Assembly: GCA_017795085.1 (NCBI GenBank)
Contig: CP051246.1
Span: 2,482,514-2,546,513 of the forward strand
Direction: 5' to 3'
Length of the DNA stretch: 64,000 nucleotides
Source: Salegentibacter sp.
GTDB taxonomy: Bacteria > Bacteroidota > Bacteroidia > Flavobacteriales > Flavobacteriaceae
Part shown: piece by piece, positions 26,345-37,071 of the stretch
How positions within the stretch are numbered: position 1 is the first letter of the stretch
Layout: each line of letters begins with the position of its first letter
The notes under the pieces: model-generated
Databases searched by the model: none
What the model was told of the DNA's origin: nothing
What the model saw: only the letters and a program-made list of their open reading frames with translations
Translations under genes and position numbers: made by a program

Positions 26345-28077
26345 TACTCCAATAATATATCTGAAACCGAGGCACCAGTTGGCACCATCGGAAATACGTT
26401 TTCTTCTTTTTCAACTTTAACCTCTAAGAAATACGGCTCATCGGCCTCCATCATTTCTTTCACGGCATCTTTTAACTGCCCACGCTCGGTAACCTGATTG
26501 GTTTTTATATGATAACCTTTGGCGATAGTCACAAAATCAGGGTTTACCATTTCTGTGGAAGCATATCGCTTATCAAAAAACAATTGTTGCCACTGGCGCA
26601 CCATGCCCAGAAAACCATTATTTAGCAATACAATTTTCACCTTTGCTTTAGTCTGAAAAATAGTCCCCAGCTCCTGGATGGTCATTTGATAACCGCCATC
26701 ACCAATTACAGCCACAACTTCGCGATTTGGCATTCCCATTTTAGCCCCTAAAGCCGCTGGGAGGGCAAAACCCATTGTTCCCAGGCCACCGGAAGTTACA
26801 TTACTGCGGGTTTGATTGAATTTAGTATATCGACAAGCAGCCATTTGATGCTGCCCCACATCTGAAACTACCACGGCATCTCCCTTTGAACAGGTATTGA
26901 TTTCGTCAATAACTTCAGCCATTCCAATCATTCCGCGTTCAGCATTCAGGTCATTTTTTATAACTTTTTCATACTCAATTTCATAATGTTTTTTGAACTC
27001 ATTATGCCAAGCGTCGTGTTTATTTTCCTTAAGATGCCCTAAAAGCAATTTTAAAGTTTCGTTGACATTCCCTAAAACCGGAATATCGGCTTTTACGTTT
27101 TTATCAATTTCAGCAGGATCTATTTCAAAATGAATAACCTTTGCCTGTTTGGCATACGCATCTAAATTTCCGGTTACCCGATCGTCAAACCGCATACCTA
27201 TAGCGATAAGCACATCGCATTCGTTAGTAAGCACATTAGGGCCATAATTACCATGCATCCCAACCATCCCCACATTAAGCGGGTGGTCGGTTGGTAAGGC
27301 TGAAAGCCCTAAAATAGTCCAGGCTGCAGGCACTCCTGATTTTTCAATTACCTGCTTCAACAAATCTTCAGCAACACCAAGAATTACTCCCTGACCAAAA
27401 ACTATCATTGGTTTTTTTGCTGAATTAATTGCTTCTGCAGCTTTTTCAATCTGAATCGGATCTACTTTTGGCGTAGGCTTATAACTTCTAATTCCGGCAC
27501 ATTTTTTATAATTATATTCCAAAGCAGCGAATTGCGCATCTTTGGTAATATCGATAAGCACCGGCCCAGGCCTTCCGGAACGGGCAATATAAAACGCTTT
27601 CGCCATCACTTCAGGAATTTCTGCAGCATTGGTGATTTGATAGTTCCATTTGGTTACCGGGGTAGAAATACCAACAATATCAGTTTCCTGAAAAGCATCG
27701 CTTCCCAAAAGGTGAGATCCCACCTGTCCGGTTATACAAACCAAAGGTGTAGAATCTATTTGCGCATCGGCAATACCGGTTACCAAGTTTGTGGCACCCG
27801 GCCCTGAAGTCGCCATAGCAACTCCAACTTTTCCCGTTACTCTTGCATAACCCTGTGCTGCGTGCGTGGCGCCCTGTTCGTGGCGCGTAAGGACGTGGTG
27901 AATTTCATTCTGGTATTTATACAATTCGTCATAAATGGGCATAATAGCCCCGCCGGGGTACCCATATAGGGTCTCCACACCTTCTTCAAGTAAACACTTG
28001 ATTACGGCTTCAGCTCCTGAAACCGTAATGGTGGCCGGTGTGTCAAGCTTTTCAAAATTAGCTGTTTTTACTTCCAT
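26344..28077 (-). CDS. ilvB: Acetolactate synthase large (catalytic) subunit
   Basis: This TPP- and FAD-dependent enzyme condenses two pyruvates, or pyruvate with 2-oxobutanoate. It has 577 residues with the three usual domains: the PYR domain with the catalytic Glu in YGYPGGAIMPIYDEL and RHEQGATHAAQGYAR, a middle FAD domain, and the TPP-binding GDGGYQMTIQELGT...VLLNN. It lies 11 bases after ilvD. Confidence 0.96.
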   Translation of the reverse strand: MEVKTANFEKLDTPATITVSGAEAVIKCLLEEGVETLYGYPGGAIMPIYDELYKYQNEIHHVLTRHEQGATHAAQGYARVTGKVGVAMATSGPGATNLVTGIADAQIDSTPLVCITGQVGSHLLGSDAFQETDIVGISTPVTKWNYQITNAAEIPEVMAKAFYIARSGRPGPVLIDITKDAQFAALEYNYKKCAGIRSYKPTPKVDPIQIEKAAEAINSAKKPMIVFGQGVILGVAEDLLKQVIEKSGVPAAWTILGLSALPTDHPLNVGMVGMHGNYGPNVLTNECDVLIAIGMRFDDRVTGNLDAYAKQAKVIHFEIDPAEIDKNVKADIPVLGNVNETLKLLLGHLKENKHDAWHNEFKKHYEIEYEKVIKNDLNAERGMIGMAEVIDEINTCSKGDAVVVSDVGQHQMAACRYTKFNQTRSNVTSGGLGTMGFALPAALGAKMGMPNREVVAVIGDGGYQMTIQELGTIFQTKAKVKIVLLNNGFLGMVRQWQQLFFDKRYASTEMVNPDFVTIAKGYHIKTNQVTERGQLKDAVKEMMEADEPYFLEVKVEKEENVFPMVPTGASVSDILLE

Positions 28078-28088
28078 AATTCACCTTG

Positions 28089-29762
28089 TTAAAATTCGTC
28101 GGTAACGCAGCCGTTAGAGGCAGATGATACCGTTCTCGCATATTTGTAAAGCACGCCCTTTTTAAACTTTAGCTCGGGCGCTTTCCAGTTTTTCTTTCTT
28201 TCAATAATCTCCTCGTCGCTTAATGCAACTTCAATCCTGTTGGTTTCGGCATTTATTGTAATTTCATCGCCATCTTTTAAATACGCCAACAAGCCGCCTT
28301 CCTGGGCCTCCGGGGTAATGTGGCCTACCACAAACCCATGGGTCCCTCCTGAGAATCTTCCGTCGGTAATCAGGGCAACGTCTTTTCCGAGTTTAGCGCC
28401 CATAATTGCTGAAGTTGGTTTCAGCATTTCAGGCATTCCCGGACCTCCTTTTGGCCCTTCAAACCGAATGACGACGACATCTCCTTTTTTTACTTTTCCC
28501 TCTGAAATCCCATCATTTGCCTCATATTCACTATTAAATACCCGGGCTTTCCCCGTAAATTCCAATCCTTCTTTTCCGGTGATTTTAGCCACAGAACCTT
28601 CTTCTGCAAGATTTCCGTAAAGAATCCTGATATGCCCAGTCTTTTTAATCGGGTTGTTCTTATCACGAATTACATCCTGTCCTTCTTCAAAGCCAGGAAC
28701 TTCAGCCAGGTTTTCTGCTAAAGTTTTTCCAGTTACGGTAAGACAATCTCCGTGAAGCATTCCTTCTTCCAGCATATATTTCAAAACCGCCGGGATTCCT
28801 CCTATTCTATGCACATCTTCCATGGCATATTTTCCACTGGGTTTTAAATCGGCAAGAAATGGAGTGCTATCACAGATCTTTTCAAAATCGGTTAGACTAA
28901 ATTCTACCTCAGCCGATTTTGCGATCGCTAAAAAGTGAAGTACCGCGTTAGTAGAACCTCCAAGAACCGTTAATAAACGAATAGCATTCTCCAAAGATTT
29001 TCGGGTAACGATATCCCGTGGTTTAATATCTTTTTCAATAAGCAAGCGCATTGCTCTTCCCGCTTCTACACTGTCGGTTCTCTTCTCTTCACCAACCGCA
29101 GGATTTGAAGAATTATAAGGCAAAGCCATTCCCAGAGCCTCAATAGCCGAAGCCATAGTGTTTGCAGTGTACATCCCACCGCAGGCACCAGCTCCCGGAC
29201 AGGCTTTTTCAATTACGCTTTCATATTCTTCTTTATCGATATCACCGGCCGTTTTTGCCCCCCAGGCTTCAAAAGCTGAAACCACATCGAGTTTTTTATT
29301 GTTATGACATCCTGAAGCAATAGTTCCACCGTACACTAAAACCGAAGGACGGTTTACACGAAGCATCGCCATTAATGCACCGGGCATATTTTTATCGCAG
29401 CCTACTACGGTTACCATTCCATCGTAAGACATAGCATTTACTACCGTTTCCATAGAATCGGCAATAATATCCCGCGATGGTAAAGAATATCGCATGCCAG
29501 GTGTTCCCATGGAAATCCCGTCACTAACGCCGATAGTATTAAAAATAAGGCCGACCAATTCAGCATCGGTACAGCCTTCTTTTACCAGTTTTGCCAAATC
29601 GTTAAGGTGCATATTGCACGGATTACCCTCATAACCTGTACTGGCAATACCCACAAAAGGTTTATTAAAATCTTCTTTAGTTAAGCCAATAGCGTGCAAC
29701 ATAGCCTGCGATGCCGGTTGCGAATCGCTCTGTGTTAAAATTTTGCTGAATTTATTGTACAT
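28089..29762 (-). CDS. ilvD: Dihydroxy-acid dehydratase
   Basis: IlvD is an iron-sulfur enzyme that dehydrates dihydroxyisovalerate to ketoisovalerate. Its 557 residues include the cluster cysteines in [11 protein letters not shown] and [16 protein letters not shown], and the C-terminal [16 protein letters not shown] motif. It is the first gene of ilvDBNCA. Its product ketoisovalerate is also the substrate of LeuA and PanB in this window. Confidence 0.96.
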   Translation of the reverse strand: MYNKFSKILTQSDSQPASQAMLHAIGLTKEDFNKPFVGIASTGYEGNPCNMHLNDLAKLVKEGCTDAELVGLIFNTIGVSDGISMGTPGMRYSLPSRDIIADSMETVVNAMSYDGMVTVVGCDKNMPGALMAMLRVNRPSVLVYGGTIASGCHNNKKLDVVSAFEAWGAKTAGDIDKEEYESVIEKACPGAGACGGMYTANTMASAIEALGMALPYNSSNPAVGEEKRTDSVEAGRAMRLLIEKDIKPRDIVTRKSLENAIRLLTVLGGSTNAVLHFLAIAKSAEVEFSLTDFEKICDSTPFLADLKPSGKYAMEDVHRIGGIPAVLKYMLEEGMLHGDCLTVTGKTLAENLAEVPGFEEGQDVIRDKNNPIKKTGHIRILYGNLAEEGSVAKITGKEGLEFTGKARVFNSEYEANDGISEGKVKKGDVVVIRFEGPKGGPGMPEMLKPTSAIMGAKLGKDVALITDGRFSGGTHGFVVGHITPEAQEGGLLAYLKDGDEITINAETNRIEVALSDEEIIERKKNWKAPELKFKKGVLYKYARTVSSASNGCVTDEF

Positions 29763-30396
29763 TCTGTTTTTAATTCTATGTGTAATGAAAAATTAAAATT
29801 AATTCGATTAGATTTTAAAGCGCTAAAAGCAAGAGTTTATAAATTACTTTCAGGGCAATTTTAAAGGCATTAAATACCTATTTATCAAACACTTAAACAT
29901 CTTCAAATTACGATAGCTGAAAAGAAGCATTTATTGACAATTTTTCCAGCCTATTCTTACTAAATAAGCAACTCCAAACAATAATATTTTTAATTATTAT
30001 CAACAAACACGTTTATTTATTGATTTATTTTCTATTTTAAAATACAAGATTTAAGATATCACAGTATACCTTGTTTTTTCTGAAAATTCAGCAAAAATTG
30101 AACTTTAAGAAATAGCTGGTCTTTCCATACTCATAAAAACAAAAAAACCATCCTGAAAAGGATGGTTCTAATAACTAAATTTATAACAACATCTTTTTCG
30201 GAGTCAGCTTTTCAAATGAAAAATGACCCTAATTACAGAGATGCTAATATTATTTATATAGATTCGTTTCATTATAAAGTAAACTTACAAAAAATTAGAC
30301 CAAAAAAGCTTCTATAGCTAACACTAAATTAGTTATTCTTAAATTATAAAATTAGCTAATATCTTTTTAAAGTTCAAACTTTTATTCGAATTCTTC
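29763..30396. other. Long AT-rich intergenic region upstream of the ilv operon
   Basis: About 630 bases with no supported gene. It contains the hairpin terminator at 30131-30167 and must contain the ilv promoter downstream of it. I searched the minus strand for a leader peptide rich in Ile, Leu or Val and found none that is convincing. Confidence 0.5.
30131..30167 (-). terminator. Strong intrinsic terminator or attenuator upstream of ilvD
   Basis: AACCATCC-TTTTCA-GGATGGTT on the minus strand is followed by a T-rich tail (TTTTTGTTTTT). It is 230 bases past the nitrilase gene end and about 370 bases before ilvD. It could end the upstream transcript or, if a promoter lies before it, act as an ilv attenuator. 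Confidence 0.8.
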
Positions 30397-31906
30397 TTAT
30401 TTTTTCTTTTTAAGCGAATATAAATCTTTCCGGCGATCTTTCATATTTCTAACACTTCCAAAATTATGCAATTCTTTTAGCAAATCAAGATCAAGTGCTT
30501 TCAGTATTTGGTGTGGCTTCAGCTTTTATACCATTTACCGGAAAAGCAAAATCGGAAGGTGTTAAAACCGCGCTTTGCGCATATTGAATATCCATATTAT
30601 TAACTTTAGGCAAATTCCCCACTGAACCGGCAATAGCTACATAACACTCATTTTCAACAGCGCGAGCCTGTGCACAAATCTTCACCCTGGAATAGCCATT
30701 TTGTGTATCGGTCATAAAAGGAACAAAAAGAATATTCATACCTTCTTCTGCAAGGATTCGGGAAACTTCGGGAAACTCTATATCGTAGCAAATTAAGACA
30801 CCTATTTTTCCACAGTCTGTATCAAAAGTTTCCAATTTGCTACCGCCTTTCATACCCCAGGCCTGTTCCTCAGCGGGGGTAATGTGCAGTTTTTCGTAAC
30901 GCTCGTAAGTACCATCGCGACGGCATAAAAAACCGACATTATACATATGTTCACCAATGGCATACGGCATACTCCCGGTAATGATATTGATATTATAAGT
31001 CACTGCAAAATCTCGAAAAGTTTCTAACAAACGTTCGGTATATGTTGATAGTCCACGGATAGCCTCCGGCTCGGTTAACTGATTAAATTCAGCCATAAGC
31101 GGTGCATTAAAAAGTTCAGGAAAAAGAATAAAATCACTTTGATAATCACTAACCGCATCTACAAAAAACTCGATTTGCGAAACCAATGCTTCGTAATTTC
31201 CAAAAGACCGCATTTGCCATTGCACCAAACCTAATCTAACCACAGTTTTTGGAGTATCGATTAATTTGGTATTTTTAGTATAATAAATATTATTCCATTC
31301 CATTAAAATGGCATATTCCTTACTTTCAATATCACCGGGCAGATAGCCTTTAATCACTTTTTTTACGTGAAAATCGTTCGATAACTGAAATGACAAAACA
31401 GGATCGTGAATTTCTTGAAGCTTTACCTTTTCAATATATTTTTTAGGAGTGAGTTCCTTAGCATATTTAGCATAATTTGGGATACGACCACCAAAAACGA
31501 TAGAACGTAAATTTAAATGTTCACAAAGTTCTTTTCGGGCTTCATAAAGTCGGCGGCCCAAACGCATCCCACGATAATCGGGATGAATAAAAACATCAAT
31601 ACCATATAAAATATCGCCGTTTTTAGTATAATTTGAAAAATTTTCCCCTCCAATGATTTCCTGATAAGTATGATCTTCATCAAACTTTTTTGAATCAATA
31701 ATAATGGAAAGCGCACAACCGGCAATTTTATTATCAATCACAATGCAAAATTGCCCGTCAGGAAATTTATTCACCAGGTTCCTAATCTCGTCTTTACTCC
31801 AATATTCATCAGGCATTGCCTGGTAACTTTTTATCATGGAAGCTTTAAGCTCCTGATAATCTTGAAGCTTTAAATTACGAAGTTCTATTTTAGGAGTTTC
31901 GTTCAC
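30397..31906 (-). CDS. Fused GNAT acetyltransferase/carbon-nitrogen hydrolase, frameshifted near the 3' end
   Basis: Residues 1-200 form a GNAT domain (GIDVFIHPDYRGMRLGRRLYEAR). Residues 220-471 form a nitrilase-superfamily amidase with the Glu-Lys-Cys triad regions FPELFNAP, YEKLHITPAE and GVLICYDIEFPE. As it stands the frame stops at 30491. In the next frame the DNA continues directly with LDLDLLKELHNFGSVRNMKDRRKDLY and a Lys tail, stopping at 30397; this is the family's usual C-terminus. A single-base indel close to 30495-30525 therefore removes about 30 residues. A true mutation or a sequencing error are both possible. The substrate is unknown, probably a small amide. Confidence 0.85.
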
Positions 31907-32176
31907 TATATAATGTTTTAACCTTGCGAAGATACGCCAGAATTTAAAAGTAAAAGCCCCCTCCTACCCTCAAAAGGGGGAACTCATCTGTGAAAACATT
32001 GCAGGGCATTTACCATTTACCCTGCGAGTTTTTGGATTTTTTCTCCCTGTGGCAAGACCACAAGGCCTAGTATTTAGTTAAGAAATAGCACTCGTAGGGC
32101 AAGACCTTAAATAAATTCAGGACTGTCATCAAAAACTTCTTACCCTTCTTTTATTTGATAGCACTTCAGGCTGGTT

Positions 32177-32665
32177 CTATGCCAATTCAATAACTTCCAA
32201 ATCAGAGATATTTTCTTTATCAATCTTAAATCGAAGCATAGTACGCTTTTTATGAAAACCCTGGTTCCCAGCCGCACCGGGGTTCATATGAAGTAACTTC
32301 AATTTTTTATCATTCATCACCTTTAAAATATGCGAATGCCCGCAGATAAATAATCTTGGTGGGTTTTGCTTTATTTCCTCACGAATTGCGGGAGAATATT
32401 TTCCGGGATATCCGCCAATATGTGTAATCCAAACATCAACACCTTCACACATAAAACGCTGATTTAAAGGAAATTCTTTTCTAATTTCAGCACCATCAAT
32501 ATTACCATAAACCGCTTTTAAAGGTTTTATTTTTTGAATCGTATCAGTAATAGCAATATTTCCTATATCCCCGGCATGCCAGACTTCATCGGCCTGGGAC
32601 ACATAATGTAAAATTCGTTCATCAATATAGGTATGAGTATCGCTTAAAAGCAGAATATTCTTCAA
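32177..32665 (-). CDS. YfcE/MJ0936-type metallophosphoesterase
   Basis: This small calcineurin-like phosphodiesterase has 162 residues. Metal ligands are in LSDTHTYID, HAGDIG, GNIDGAE, THIGGYPG and CGHSHILK, the complete family set. There is no signal peptide, so it is cytoplasmic. Known relatives hydrolyse model phosphodiesters and their natural substrate is unclear. It is divergent from truA, with 119 bases between them. Confidence 0.9.
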   Translation of the reverse strand: MKNILLLSDTHTYIDERILHYVSQADEVWHAGDIGNIAITDTIQKIKPLKAVYGNIDGAEIRKEFPLNQRFMCEGVDVWITHIGGYPGKYSPAIREEIKQNPPRLFICGHSHILKVMNDKKLKLLHMNPGAAGNQGFHKKRTMLRFKIDKENISDLEVIELA

Positions 32666-32744
32666 AACAGCTTGGGTTTGCTCAAGTTAAAAAATCACAG
32701 CTCTAATCAAAATGAAGTAAGTACGTCCCTTCTGATATTTGCCT

Positions 32745-32752
32745 TATCTTTG
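32745..32752 (+). promoter_or_regulatory. Candidate -7 box of truA
   Basis: TATCTTTG fits the Bacteroidota TAnnTTTG box and lies 33 bases before the truA start. I see no clear TTG at the -33 position. Confidence 0.5.
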
Positions 32753-32784
32753 CAGTTCGAAAATAATAAAATTATCGGGCATTT

Positions 32785-33525
32785 TTGAGGTATTTTATCG
32801 AACTGGCATATTTTGGGAAAAACTACCACGGATGGCAAATTCAGCCTAATGCAATTTCTGTACAGGAAAAGGTTGAAGAGTGCTTGCAACGCCTATTTCA
32901 GCGAAAAATTGAAATAGTGGGTGCAGGTCGTACTGATGCCGGCGTTCACGCCAAACAAATTTTTGCGCATTTTGATTTAACTCAGGAAATTGAACCTAAA
33001 ACCCTTCAGTATAAATTAAATGGAATACTGCCGCAAGACATCGCAGTAAAACAAATTCTCCAGGTTAGACCCGGGGCCCACGCCAGGTTTGATGCTGTAA
33101 AACGAAGTTATGAATATCATATTATTACGCAAAAAAACCCGTTTTTGAATGATTATGCTTATTATCTTAAAAACAAACCCGACCTTGATAAGATGAATCG
33201 CGCAGCTGAAATATTAAAAACTTATACTAATTTTAAGTGTTTTTCGAAGTCAAGAACCGACGTAAAAACTTATAATTGTATAATTGAAACCGCTTTTTGG
33301 GAAGAAAAAGATAATTTGTTGGTTTTTCATATTTCTGCCGACAGATTTCTTCGGAATATGGTTCGTGCCATAGTAGGAAGTTTACTGGAAATAGGCCTTG
33401 GAAAAGCCAAGATAGAGAAAATGCACGAAATTATTAAAAGTAAAGACCGCGGCAAAGCCGGCACATCAGTACCCGCCCACGGACTCTACCTAACAAAAGT
33501 TGAATATCCGGAAATAACACTATAA
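32785..33525 (+). CDS. truA: tRNA pseudouridine(38-40) synthase (TTG start)
   Basis: TruA makes pseudouridine at positions 38-40 of tRNA anticodon arms. It has 246 residues. The catalytic aspartate is in GAGRTDAGVHA, and the RNA-binding segments FDAVKRSYEYHI and FLRNMVRAIVGSLLEIG are present. The start must be the TTG at 32785: an in-frame TAA lies 18 bases upstream and the protein already begins RYFIELAYFGKNYHGWQ, the family's first strand. The next gene begins directly after its stop. Confidence 0.94.
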   Translation: MRYFIELAYFGKNYHGWQIQPNAISVQEKVEECLQRLFQRKIEIVGAGRTDAGVHAKQIFAHFDLTQEIEPKTLQYKLNGILPQDIAVKQILQVRPGAHARFDAVKRSYEYHIITQKNPFLNDYAYYLKNKPDLDKMNRAAEILKTYTNFKCFSKSRTDVKTYNCIIETAFWEEKDNLLVFHISADRFLRNMVRAIVGSLLEIGLGKAKIEKMHEIIKSKDRGKAGTSVPAHGLYLTKVEYPEITL

Positions 33526-35295
33526 ATGGCCTCTAAAACAGGAAATGCATTTGATTTTAATTTATTTAAGCGCTTACTTAAATACACCAATCCCTATAAA
33601 TTCACATTTTATTTTGTTGGAGTAGCTGCTGTTTTCCTCTCTTTCTTTTCGGTACTTCGGCCTTATCTCTTAAAAGTCACTATAGATGATGCAATTATGC
33701 CGGCCGACTATGAACAGCTGGTATTTTTTGTAGCCTTAATGGGCGGAATCCTAATTCTGGAAGTAATCTCTCAATTCTTATTTGTGTACTATGCCAACTG
33801 GTTGGGCCAGGAAGTGGTACGTGATATTCGTGTGAAACTCTTCCGGCATATGCTCGATTTCAAAATGGCTTATTACGATAAGTCGGCGGTTGGGCGGTTG
33901 GTTACCAGAGCAGTAAGCGATATTGAAACCATTGCCAGTATTTTTAGCCAGGGGCTTTTTATGATTATCAGTGATTTACTAAAAATGCTTGTTGTACTTG
34001 GATTTATGTTTTACCAAAGCTGGCAATTGACTTTGCTTGTACTTACGGTACTACCAATAATTATGTATGCTACCCGTGTTTTTCAGCGTAAGATGAAAGC
34101 TGCTTTTGAAGATGTGCGAAATGAAGTGGCCAACCTCAACACCTTTGTTCAGGAAAGGCTTACAGGAATGAAAATCGTACAGCTTTTTTCCCGTGAAAAG
34201 GCCGAATATGAAAACTTCCAAAATATTAATAAAAAACATCGTAACGCCTGGGTAAAAACGGTTTGGTACAACTCTATTTTCTTCCCGATTGCTGAAATGG
34301 CTACTTCCATTACCATTGGTTTAATCGTTTGGTTTGGAGGGTTACGTGCTATTGAAGGTGATGTGGTAACTTTAGGTACCATCGTGGCATTTGTAGAACT
34401 TTCACAAATGCTTTTTCGCCCCCTGAGACAAATAGCCGATAAATTCAACACCCTGCAAATGGGAATGGTAGCCGCTAATCGTGTTTTCGGAATTTTAGAC
34501 ACAAAATCTTCTATTAAAGATAATGGAGAAATTGAAGTAACTGATTTAAAAGGGAGTATTGAATTCCGTGATGTGCGGTTTAGCTATGTACCTGATGAAG
34601 AAGTGGTAAAGGGAATTTCGTTTAAAGCTGAACCTGGAGAGACCATTGCCATTGTTGGAGCTACCGGAGCTGGAAAGTCTACCATTATCAACCTATTAAG
34701 CCGATTTTACGAAATTGATAAAGGTGAAATTTTGGTGGACGGAAAAAACATTAAAGATATTACGCTGACTTCCCTGCGCTCAGAAATTGCGGTGGTATTG
34801 CAAAACGTTTTCCTGTTTGCCGATACAATTTTGAATAATATCACCCTTAAAAATCCTGATATTTCTGAAGAAGATGTAGTGAATGCCGCTAAACAAATCG
34901 GTATTCACGAGTTTATAAATACTCTGCCGGGAGGTTATCATTACAATGTAAAAGAACGCGGCATTATGTTGTCTTCAGGGCAGCGGCAGCTTATCTCGTT
35001 TCTTCGGTCTTATATGAGCAATCCGAGTATTTTGGTACTGGATGAAGCCACTTCTTCCGTAGACACCTACAGCGAATTGCTTATTCAGGAAGCTACCGAG
35101 CGCATTACCGAAGGCCGTACTTCAATAGTTATCGCACACCGGCTGGCCACCATCAAAAAGGCCGACCGGATTATCGTGATGGATGAGGGAAAAATTGTAG
35201 AAATCGGCAATCATACAGCATTGCTTAAAAAAGAAAACGGCTATTATCGCAATTTGTATGAAGTTCAGTTTATGGCTGAAGAACCCTTGGGATAA
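33526..35295 (+). CDS. ABC exporter, fused permease and ATPase (MsbA-like)
   Basis: This half-transporter of 589 residues works as a dimer in the inner membrane. Six transmembrane segments occupy residues 20-320. The ATPase part has Walker A VGATGAGKST, signature LSSGQRQ (a variant of LSGGQ), Walker B SILVLDEATSSVD and the switch histidine in IVIAHRLAT. In Bacteroidota such genes next to truA are usually annotated as lipid or drug exporters. The substrate cannot be told from sequence. Confidence 0.9.
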   Translation: MASKTGNAFDFNLFKRLLKYTNPYKFTFYFVGVAAVFLSFFSVLRPYLLKVTIDDAIMPADYEQLVFFVALMGGILILEVISQFLFVYYANWLGQEVVRDIRVKLFRHMLDFKMAYYDKSAVGRLVTRAVSDIETIASIFSQGLFMIISDLLKMLVVLGFMFYQSWQLTLLVLTVLPIIMYATRVFQRKMKAAFEDVRNEVANLNTFVQERLTGMKIVQLFSREKAEYENFQNINKKHRNAWVKTVWYNSIFFPIAEMATSITIGLIVWFGGLRAIEGDVVTLGTIVAFVELSQMLFRPLRQIADKFNTLQMGMVAANRVFGILDTKSSIKDNGEIEVTDLKGSIEFRDVRFSYVPDEEVVKGISFKAEPGETIAIVGATGAGKSTIINLLSRFYEIDKGEILVDGKNIKDITLTSLRSEIAVVLQNVFLFADTILNNITLKNPDISEEDVVNAAKQIGIHEFINTLPGGYHYNVKERGIMLSSGQRQLISFLRSYMSNPSILVLDEATSSVDTYSELLIQEATERITEGRTSIVIAHRLATIKKADRIIVMDEGKIVEIGNHTALLKKENGYYRNLYEVQFMAEEPLG

Positions 35296-35352
35296 TTAAG
35301 AATATAGACCGCTTTGCTGATAGAATATAGAACAAAGACTTACCGGAATTAG

Positions 35353-36126
35353 TTAACTTAAATCTTCTTTTAACTTGTCAGTCAATTCCCCTATATTTTC
35401 AAACATCACAAACTCACCGTCTTTTATATAAGAAATTTGGCCGGTTTCTTCGCTTACCACCAATGCCAGTGCATCTGTTTTTTCAGTAATTCCTACAGCA
35501 GCCCGATGTCGCAGGCCAAAACGCAACGGAATGGTCCGATCATTGGAAACCGGTAAAATCACGCGGGTAGCGGTAATCTTGTTATCTTCAACAACCATTG
35601 CTCCATCGTGTAAAGGTGAGTTTTTATAAAAAATAGATTCGATTATCGGCTGGTTGAGTTCAATATTCATTTTATCACCTGAATTTTTTACAAAATCAAG
35701 GTTCGTACTTTTTTGCAATACAATTAATGCACCGGTTAAACTATTTCCAAACGACTCACAAGCCGAAACTATGCTTTCTATATTAGTTTCAATTTCAATA
35801 TCGTCCTTAATAAAGCGAAGTTGCCTGAAAAATTTTCCGTTTTGAGTAAAATTAGTAGAGCCCAGCATTAGCAAAAATTTCCTGATTTCCTGTTGAAAAA
35901 CCACAATTAGCGCAAACATTCCCAAACCGATGAATTCACCTAAAACACTGCTTAACAATTCCATTTGCAGCAATTGGGTAAGCATCCCGATAAGCAAAAC
36001 GATTACAATCCCAATAAAGATATTGACCGCTACTGTTCCTTTAATGAGTTTGTAGAGATAATACAACAGCAGCGCAACACAAACAATATCGATTATATCG
36101 AGAATGCGAAGATTTAGTATATCCAA
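35353..36126 (-). CDS. cdaA: Diadenylate cyclase (c-di-AMP synthase), CdaA type
   Basis: This membrane-bound enzyme makes cyclic di-AMP from two ATP. Its 257 residues comprise three N-terminal transmembrane segments (about 10-85), then the DAC domain with the catalytic DGA at 174-176 in SPLHDGAMVV and RHR at 206-208 in LRHRAAVG. It lies 40 bases after folP on the same strand, the usual Bacteroidota pairing. It implies c-di-AMP signalling in this organism. Confidence 0.93.
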   Translation of the reverse strand: MDILNLRILDIIDIVCVALLLYYLYKLIKGTVAVNIFIGIVIVLLIGMLTQLLQMELLSSVLGEFIGLGMFALIVVFQQEIRKFLLMLGSTNFTQNGKFFRQLRFIKDDIEIETNIESIVSACESFGNSLTGALIVLQKSTNLDFVKNSGDKMNIELNQPIIESIFYKNSPLHDGAMVVEDNKITATRVILPVSNDRTIPLRFGLRHRAAVGITEKTDALALVVSEETGQISYIKDGEFVMFENIGELTDKLKEDLS

Positions 36127-36166
36127 ATTAAAAGGCTTTTGTGTAAAAATAGAAAATTAAGCAGTA

Positions 36167-36988
36167 CTAACCCGCCTCTGTATAAATTTTTACACATTCT
36201 ACTGCTTCTTTTACATCATGTACCCTAAGAATAGAAGCTCCTTTGCTCAAAGCGAGGGTATTTAAAACCGTAGTTGCATTCAAAGAAGATTCAGGGCTAA
36301 GGCCAAGTTTTTTATAAATCATAGATTTTCTTGAAATTCCGACCAAAAAAGGAAGTTCCAGGTTTTTAAACAATTCCAGGTTTTGGAATAATTCATAATT
36401 CTGATTGATTGTTTTAGAAAAACCAAAGCCGGGATCGGTAATTAAATCATTAATACCTATATCTCTTGCTTTATTGATTTTTTTTGAAAAATAGTACAGT
36501 ATATCCTGCGCTAAATTATCGTAATGGGTTTGGCTTTTCATGGTTTGCGGTGTACCTCGCATATGCATCATTATATAAGGCACCTGATACCTAGCGATGG
36601 TTTCCATCATATTTTCGTCTATATTTCCCGCAGAAATATCATTGATAAGTGCAGCACCGGCTTCAATACTTTTTGTAGCGACTTTCGACCTGAAGGTATC
36701 GACAGAAATCAGGGTTTCAGGAAATTCTTTTATAATTAATTCAATTGCAGGGATCACACGCTTTAGCTCTTCTGCTTCAGGAACTTCTTTGGCATCGGGC
36801 CTGCTGGAATATCCACCAATATCGAGGAAATCAACCCCTTCATTTAGCAATTTTTCCGTTTTTTTCAGGATTTCCGGTTCATTGACCGCCCGGCTTTCAG
36901 AAAAAAAAGAATCGGGCGTAATGTTTAAAATTCCCATAATTTTGGGCGTACTGAGGTCTATAAGATTACCTTTACAATTTATGGTCAT
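36167..36988 (-). CDS. folP: Dihydropteroate synthase
   Basis: FolP condenses p-aminobenzoate with dihydropterin pyrophosphate in folate synthesis and is the sulfonamide target. It has 273 residues. Motifs are GILNITPDSFFSES, DIGGYSSRPDA, DPGFGFSKTINQN and GISRKSMIYK. All pterin- and pABA-contacting loops appear intact. Confidence 0.95.
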   Translation of the reverse strand: MTINCKGNLIDLSTPKIMGILNITPDSFFSESRAVNEPEILKKTEKLLNEGVDFLDIGGYSSRPDAKEVPEAEELKRVIPAIELIIKEFPETLISVDTFRSKVATKSIEAGAALINDISAGNIDENMMETIARYQVPYIMMHMRGTPQTMKSQTHYDNLAQDILYYFSKKINKARDIGINDLITDPGFGFSKTINQNYELFQNLELFKNLELPFLVGISRKSMIYKKLGLSPESSLNATTVLNTLALSKGASILRVHDVKEAVECVKIYTEAG

Positions 36989-37071
36989 ACAAAAAAGCTT
37001 AACGGGTTTTACAAATCGCTTTTGACTATATTAAATATTTGCCCGAAATTTACGCAAATTAGAAGATTTAG

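Noticed and set aside
29850..29930. A 26-codon minus-strand frame between the terminator and ilvD as a leader peptide
   Set aside because: It has scattered Leu and Ile but no run of regulatory codons, and no terminator/antiterminator pair follows it.
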